From contig NZ_JAVBIJ010000001.1 of the NCBI RefSeq assembly GCF_032193765.1, positions 806,001-870,000 on the forward strand: a DNA stretch of 64,000 nucleotides. The letters are read 5' to 3'. A program made the translations under genes and the position numbers. Source of the stretch: Rhodoferax potami (GTDB taxonomy: Bacteria > Pseudomonadota > Gammaproteobacteria > Burkholderiales > Burkholderiaceae_C). Under the pieces are notes generated by a model. It ran no database searches, was not told the origin of the DNA, and saw only the letters and a list, made by a program, of their open reading frames with translations. This document shows positions 60,994-64,000 of this stretch, in pieces; positions within the stretch are counted from its first letter, which is position 1, and every line of letters starts with the position of its first letter.

Positions 60994-62832
60994 TCAATCA
61001 CCCAGCACCACACCTTCTCGCCGCGGATCCGCACCCCCGAAGAAACCTGTGGGGGTGCGCGCGATGGCTTGCAGGCCGCTCGCCATCGGAACCTCCACGA
61101 CGGTGTGGCCCCTGCTTTTCAGTGACTGCACCACCGCTGGGCTGAAGCGCCCCGCCTCCAACAGGGTAGGGCCATTCAGGGAGCCGAAGTTGGGCAGGTC
61201 GATCGCTTGCTGTGCGTTCAGGCCCCAGTGCAACATGCCGTAGAGGGTTTTGGCGGTGAAGTGAATGATGAGCGCGCCGCCCGGGCTGCCGCCACTGATG
61301 AGCAGCTGGCCGGTAGCCTTGTCAAAGACTAGCGTGGGCGACATGCTGGAGCGCGGTCGCTTGCCCGGCTCTACGCGGTTGGCCACCGGCCTGCCGTCGC
61401 CCCCCGTGGGGCTGAAGCTGAAATCGGTGAGCTGGTTATTGAGCAAAAAGCCGCCAGCGAGACCGGCCCCCCGGTTCACCATCTGGCGTGAGCCCCAGGC
61501 ATCTTCAATCGTGGTGGTCATGGCAACCGCATTGCCATAGGGATCGACCACCGAGATGTGCGAGGTGCCGTACTCCAACTGGTCAGGCATGGGCGCGTAG
61601 CTCAGTGGCGTGCCGCCGGGCTGCCCCGGCAAGGCAAACTGAATGCTCTGCCCGGTGGGGCTACTGTCGATCTGCGCGGCGCGGCTGCGCAAGTAGCCCG
61701 GTGCCAACAAGCTGGCCCAGTTGCCCGCTGGAGCTTGCACAAAAGCCGGATCACCGAGGTACTGGCCCCGGTCGGCAAACGCCAGGCGCGAAGCCTCGGT
61801 ATACAGATGCAACCAGTCGGCACCGGGTTGGCCTTGCACCAGGGGCAGGCTGCGGGCGGGGGTGTGGTCCAGCATGCGCAGAATTTGACCAATGGCAATC
61901 GCCCCTGAGCTTGGCGGCGGCATGCCGCAAATGCGCACCGGGCGGGGTGCCGTGTCGTAGTCAAAACACAGCGGTTCGCGCACCAGCGGGCGGTAAGTTG
62001 CTAGGTCGCGGGTGCTCAGGCTGCCCGGGTTGGTGGGGTGGCCTTGCACTTTGCGGGCGATGGCTTCACCGACCTCCCCCCGCAGCAGGGCAGAGGGACC
62101 GCGGGTGGCTATGCCTTGCAACACCGCTGCCAATTCGGGGTTGCGCAGCACATGGCCGGCTGGCCATGGCTTGCCTGCAGCGTCGTAAAAGTAAGCTGCG
62201 GCTACCGGGTCTTTTTTCAGGTGCGGGTCTGCCGCCAGCAGTGCGGCCATGCGCGGGCTGATGGTAAAACCCTGGTTGGCAAGGGTAATCGCCGGTTGAA
62301 ACAACTGAGCCCACGGCAGTTTGCCGTGCAAGGCATGTGCCTGCGCCAACATGGCGACCGCGCCTGGCACACCCACCGAGCGGCCGCCCACTACCGCATC
62401 GGCAAACTTCATGGCTTGGCCTGATGCATCCAGAAACAGGGCCGGCGTGGCAGCGGCGGGCGCGGTTTCGCGGCCGTCAAACGCTTGCGTGGTCGTGCCA
62501 TTGAAGTGCAACAGAAAAGCACCCCCGCCAATGCCGCTGCTCTGCGGCTCTACCAGGCTCAGCACCATTTGCACCGCAATCGCTGCATCGACGGCGCTAC
62601 CGCCCGCCGCCAACACCTGGCGCCCGGCATCGGTGGCTAGCGGGTTGGCCGCGGCCACCGCATAGCGGCGGGTCGCCCAACCGGGTTTGGCGGTGCTGCC
62701 GCTTGCAGCTTCGGGCTGAGGTGGTGGCGCGGACGGTGCCGGTGGTGGTGGCGACACGGCACACGCCGACAGCAGCGCTGCACAAAGCGCCGTCACGGCA
62801 AGGCTGAGAGTGCGGTGGGGGTGGAATGTCAT
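60994..62832 (-). CDS. ggt: Gamma-glutamyltransferase, lipoprotein-type signal
   Basis: Ntn hydrolase cleaving the gamma-glutamyl bond of glutathione and relatives; periplasmic, 612 residues as proenzyme. Signal MTFHPHRTLSLAVTALCAAL ends in LLSAC, a lipobox, followed by a Pro-rich spacer. GGSAVDAAIAVQMVLSLVEP and SSGIGGGAFLLHF mark the large subunit; the self-cleavage site is before the Thr of YGTSHISVVDPYGNAVAMTT (the usual second Thr is Ser); GGSPGGALIIHFTAKTLYG is in the small subunit. Last in a pair with the AhpD-like gene 18 bases upstream on the same strand. Confidence 0.95.
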   Translation of the reverse strand: MTFHPHRTLSLAVTALCAALLSACAVSPPPPAPSAPPPQPEAASGSTAKPGWATRRYAVAAANPLATDAGRQVLAAGGSAVDAAIAVQMVLSLVEPQSSGIGGGAFLLHFNGTTTQAFDGRETAPAAATPALFLDASGQAMKFADAVVGGRSVGVPGAVAMLAQAHALHGKLPWAQLFQPAITLANQGFTISPRMAALLAADPHLKKDPVAAAYFYDAAGKPWPAGHVLRNPELAAVLQGIATRGPSALLRGEVGEAIARKVQGHPTNPGSLSTRDLATYRPLVREPLCFDYDTAPRPVRICGMPPPSSGAIAIGQILRMLDHTPARSLPLVQGQPGADWLHLYTEASRLAFADRGQYLGDPAFVQAPAGNWASLLAPGYLRSRAAQIDSSPTGQSIQFALPGQPGGTPLSYAPMPDQLEYGTSHISVVDPYGNAVAMTTTIEDAWGSRQMVNRGAGLAGGFLLNNQLTDFSFSPTGGDGRPVANRVEPGKRPRSSMSPTLVFDKATGQLLISGGSPGGALIIHFTAKTLYGMLHWGLNAQQAIDLPNFGSLNGPTLLEAGRFSPAVVQSLKSRGHTVVEVPMASGLQAIARTPTGFFGGADPRREGVVLGD

Positions 62833-62850
62833 GGCGGGTGTGGCGAGTGG

Positions 62851-63432
62851 CTATTTGGTTTTGGGGATCCGGCCCAGCAGGTAGAACTCGGGGTTGGGCA
62901 GCATGCCGGTCACATTGGCCATGCGGTTGGAGAGGCCGAAGAAAGCGGTAATGCCGGCAATGTCCCAGATGTCTTCGTCGTCAAAACCGTGGGCGTGCAG
63001 GGTGGCAAAGTCGGCGTCTTCTACGGTGTGGCTCTGCAGGCAGACCTGCATCGCAAAGTCGAGCATGGCGCGCTGGCGCGGTGTGATGTCGGCCTTGCGG
63101 TAGTTGACGGCTACCTGGTCTGCCACCAGCGACTTTTTCTCGTAAATCCGCAGAATGGCGCCGTGGGCCACCACGCAGTACAGGCACTGGTTGGCGGCAC
63201 TGGTGGTGGTGATGATCATCTCGCGCTCGCCCTTGGTCAGGCTGGAGCCCTCGCGCAGCATGAGTGCATCGTGGTAGGCGAAAAAAGCGCGCCATTCGGC
63301 AGGCCGGCGGGCGAAGGCCAGAAACACATTCGGCACAAAGCCGGACTTTTCCTGGACCTCGAGGATCTTGGCCTTCAGGTCATCGGGCAGGGTGTTGAGG
63401 TCGGGCAGGGGGTAGCGCGGGGTGTGGTTCAT
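62851..63432 (-). CDS. AhpD/carboxymuconolactone decarboxylase-fold peroxidase-related protein
   Basis: 193-residue cytosolic protein of the AhpD-like 'peroxidase-related' (uncharacterised) family. TKGEREMIITTTSAANQCLY and CVVAHGAILRIYEKK contain CxxC-xxxH (CLYCVVAH), the redox active site of AhpD-type proteins; RQRAMLDFAMQVCLQSH and DIWDIAGITAFFGLSNRMAN follow. Likely a thiol-dependent peroxidase or reductase; substrate unknown. Same strand as ggt and 18 bases upstream of it; divergent from the second CMD-fold gene. Confidence 0.87.
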   Translation of the reverse strand: MNHTPRYPLPDLNTLPDDLKAKILEVQEKSGFVPNVFLAFARRPAEWRAFFAYHDALMLREGSSLTKGEREMIITTTSAANQCLYCVVAHGAILRIYEKKSLVADQVAVNYRKADITPRQRAMLDFAMQVCLQSHTVEDADFATLHAHGFDDEDIWDIAGITAFFGLSNRMANVTGMLPNPEFYLLGRIPKTK

Positions 63433-63483
63433 GGGGTCTCCGTCGGGTCGCTTATTGGGGTATTTTTAAAAACTATCGATGTG

Positions 63484-63499
63484 ATTCAGTTAATTGAAT
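63484..63499. promoter_or_regulatory. AT-rich inverted repeat in divergent promoter region
   Basis: ATTCA-GTTAAT-TGAAT within an AT-rich 60-base stretch, unusual for this GC-rich window, upstream of the AhpD-like gene. Possible LysR- or TetR-type site. Confidence 0.35.
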
Positions 63500-63576
63500 T
63501 TACATAAACGTCGGTGCTTTTTAGTATTCATCCTACTGCGAACCCCGTCGCAGCCCATTACCCGGAGACTTGCACC

Positions 63577-63669
63577 ATGAAAGAAATCAAAACCACCCTC
63601 GGCATCGTCATCAATGGCATGGGTCTGGTGGCCTTGTTGTCCCAGCTCGGGCAATGGCACGCGGGCTAA
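63577..63669 (+). CDS. Possible 30-residue peptide gene
   Basis: ATG with CGGAG eleven bases upstream opens a short frame, MKEIKTTLGIVINGMGLVAL then LSQLGQWHAG, with a hydrophobic middle that could lie in a membrane. It ends 28 bases before the next start. I do not recognise it; it could be a leader peptide or chance. Confidence 0.35.
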   Translation: MKEIKTTLGIVINGMGLVALLSQLGQWHAG

Positions 63670-63697
63670 CATGGCGGTTTTGCCCTGAAGGCCTCTG

Positions 63698-64000
63698 ATG
63701 ACAGACTCCAAGCCCCCCTTGCCCGCCCGTCCGGACCCGGATGCCTATACCCAAGGCTTGGCGACCCGCCGTCAGGTGATGGGAGATGCATTTGTGGACG
63801 CGGCGCTGACCAAAACCACGCCGTTTACCGCGCCGATGCAGGCACACATCAGCCGTGCAGCGTGGGGCGATGTGTGGCAGCGCCCGGGCCTTGATTTGAA
63901 AACCCGCAGTTTGATCACGGTGGCCATGCTCACCGCCTTGGGCAAGCAAAACGAACTCAAAGGCCATGTGCGGGGCGCCCTGAACAATGGCGCGACTGCC
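63698..64000 (+). CDS. Carboxymuconolactone decarboxylase family protein, cut by window end
   Basis: First 101 residues of a CMD-domain protein. The N-terminal YTQGLATRRQVMGDAFVDAA and the RPGLDLKTRSLITVAMLTAL, GKQNELKGHVRGALNNGAT match the PcaC subfamily of protocatechuate degradation, where the enzyme converts 4-carboxymuconolactone to the enol-lactone. The redox Cys pair of AhpD is not present in the visible part. No other protocatechuate genes are seen, so the family assignment is safer than the pathway. Continues beyond the window. Confidence 0.8.
   Translation, partial: MTDSKPPLPARPDPDAYTQGLATRRQVMGDAFVDAALTKTTPFTAPMQAHISRAAWGDVWQRPGLDLKTRSLITVAMLTALGKQNELKGHVRGALNNGATA

Overview
The window is a GC-rich chromosomal segment of a betaproteobacterium, most likely family Comamonadaceae (Rhodoferax-like). 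The evidence is the gene order (argD / DUF3579 / rpsT / murJ; purM opposite AI-2E permease-hda-HAD-pcnB-folK; grpE-dnaK-dnaJ; dnaG-rpoD), the style of the proteins, a HiPIP gene, and a dense short-repeat family of a kind I associate with this family. Genes are tightly packed on both strands. I see no prophage, insertion sequence, integron, CRISPR array, tRNA or rRNA.

Layout. 1-6.8 kb: argD (cut by the window edge and apparently frameshifted), DUF3579, rpsT, a two-receiver diguanylate cyclase, murJ, a SirB1-like protein and purM. 6.9-13.6 kb: an operon of AI-2E permease, hda, a HAD phosphatase, pcnB and folK, then a chemoreceptor and a RidA protein. 13.7-29.3 kb: two sets of the circularly permuted ATP-grasp / alpha-E / transglutaminase ('amidoligase') genes, one with ATP-grasp and alpha-E fused and one with them split. 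Between them lie a flavin reductase, a HiPIP, a MinD-like ATPase, an AbrB-type membrane protein and comEC. 29.4-39.2 kb: HDOD, SPOR, lytic transglycosylase and DUF945 proteins, a moxR-DUF58-tgpA operon (another transglutaminase) and a histone-deacetylase-like hydrolase. 39.3-45.5 kb: a mechanosensitive channel, etfBA, an acyl-CoA dehydrogenase and a nitronate monooxygenase-like enzyme. 45.5-56 kb: DUF1631, GST, trhO, the heat-shock cluster dnaJ-dnaK-grpE, an FKBP, a small HTH regulator, a ComFB-like protein and aroE. 56.2-64 kb: rpoD, dnaG, a gamma-glutamyltransferase, two AhpD/CMD-fold enzymes and possibly a 30-residue peptide gene.

Two themes stand out. First, a ~45-60 bp repeat family recurs at least 13 times in 64 kb, in both orientations. 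Some copies lie between genes, and two of these form the rho-independent terminators of rpoD and of the nitronate monooxygenase gene. At least six lie inside coding sequences (HAD, comEC twice, the ATP-grasp/alpha-E fusion, mltB, the DUF58 gene). The five coding copies in forward orientation are all read in the same register, so the repeat contributes a recognisable peptide to unrelated proteins. Second, the segment is rich in transglutaminase-fold and ATP-grasp/alpha-E genes, and two of these proteins end in matching Gln/Ser/Thr repeat tails.

Likely control sites include sigma-32-type promoters before both grpE and dnaK, two palindromes before etfBA, and a nested palindrome before the chemoreceptor gene.
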